This document shows, in pieces, positions 63,648 to 64,000 of a stretch of DNA of 64,000 nucleotides. Origin of the DNA: Sepioteuthis lessoniana (Eukaryota; Mollusca; Cephalopoda; Myopsida; Loliginidae); assembly GCA_963585895.1 (NCBI GenBank), contig OY757924.1:56616824-56680823 (forward strand). The letters are read 5' to 3'. The notes under the pieces were generated by a model. It saw only the letters and a list, made by a program, of their open reading frames with translations. It had not been told where the DNA came from and did no database searches. Positions within the stretch are counted from its first letter, which is position 1. Every line of letters starts with the position of its first letter. The translations under genes and the position numbers were made by a program.

Positions 63648-63880
63648 GGGAGAATCCGTAGCGTAGTGGCTAACGTGTTTGACTGCGACATCGTAGTAAA
63701 CAAGTTCGAACCTCAGTCGCTCTGTTACGTTCACTTTCGGACTAATACTTTTGGAAAAGGAATCAAACTCATTATCCCCATCAAGCTATGGGTTAAAAAA
63801 TACCACAACTACAAAGATGGCTTTGTCATTAAATAACCTACAAAGGTTGATTTGGCATTAAACCTAAGAAATCAAACCAA
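63648..63880 (+). mobile_element. SINE-A, full length
   Basis: GGAGAATCCGTAGCGTAGTG head, B-box-like AAGTTCGAACCTC, tail CATTAAATAACCTACAAAGG..GGCATTAAACC. Confidence 0.92.
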
Positions 63881-64000
63881 AAGCTTTTCAATACTCTCTC
63901 GTACTCGAACAAGCTTTGAAATACAAGTTTATGAAATACAAAATGCACCAGTCTAAGAGTTGTAGTCGTGTTTTAAGACAGAACATATATCAATGAAAGA

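Overview
This 64 kb window is AT-rich, repeat-saturated eukaryotic DNA. I found no host protein-coding gene, rRNA gene or functional tRNA gene that I can defend. Nearly all recognisable sequence is transposable-element debris plus microsatellites and minisatellites. Three things suggest an invertebrate animal: abundant tRNA-derived SINEs, decayed non-LTR retrotransposons of types common in lophotrochozoans and arthropods, and several mariner lineages together with Penelope-like sequence. Long TA, CA and GA arrays and SINE density make a mollusc, perhaps a cephalopod, my preferred guess, but this is not proven.

I use working names for families recognised by comparing copies within the window. 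SINE-A, SINE-B and SINE-C are three tRNA-headed SINEs of about 245, 255 and 290 bp. Element D is a 0.35-1.7 kb non-coding retroelement whose last ~45 bp match the end of SINE-A. LINE-Y carries the LLYGCTTWTL protein motif and a (CAT/ATG)n tail. LINE-K carries the CRFCGDRDET motif and a (TAA)n tail. LINE-I is an I-clade-like LINE with endonuclease, RT and RNase H. There are also a Penelope-like element with a GIY-YIG domain, three unrelated mariner fragments, hAT-like remnants, and two copies of one LTR family.

Layout. 0-9.4 kb: SINEs, a 58-bp satellite, a mariner fragment, LINE-Y, a cluster of LINE-K pieces, SINE-A and D copies. 9.4-14.3 kb: a nearly full-length dead LINE-I on the minus strand, interrupted by a SINE-A and by a D element. 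15-17.2 kb: a Penelope-like element on the minus strand with a candidate hammerhead ribozyme. 17.3-31 kb: LINE-Y and LINE-K copies, D elements, a 215-bp TA array and a 725-bp GAAA higher-order array. 31-45 kb: a foldback, SINEs, a D element with an 11-unit tail array, and more LINE-Y and LINE-K. 45-60 kb: two solo LTRs of one family, a hAT-like MITE, a 41-bp-stem hairpin, nested D elements, a second mariner fragment and an 80-bp GT-rich minisatellite. 60-64 kb: a third mariner fragment, about 2 kb of unassigned sequence with a possible LTR end, and tandem LINE-K tails beside a perfect 18-bp hairpin.

How the parts relate. No gene pathway is present; the logic is that of parasites sharing machinery. 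SINE-A and D share a 3' end, so the same LINE enzyme probably copied both. Clear target-site duplications show that insertions continued after the older LINEs died. D tails have twice expanded into local minisatellites. LINE-K copies sit joined at (TAA)n tails, and one SINE-A-bearing segment was duplicated 32 kb away. Coordinates of repeat edges are by eye and usually good to about 10 bp.
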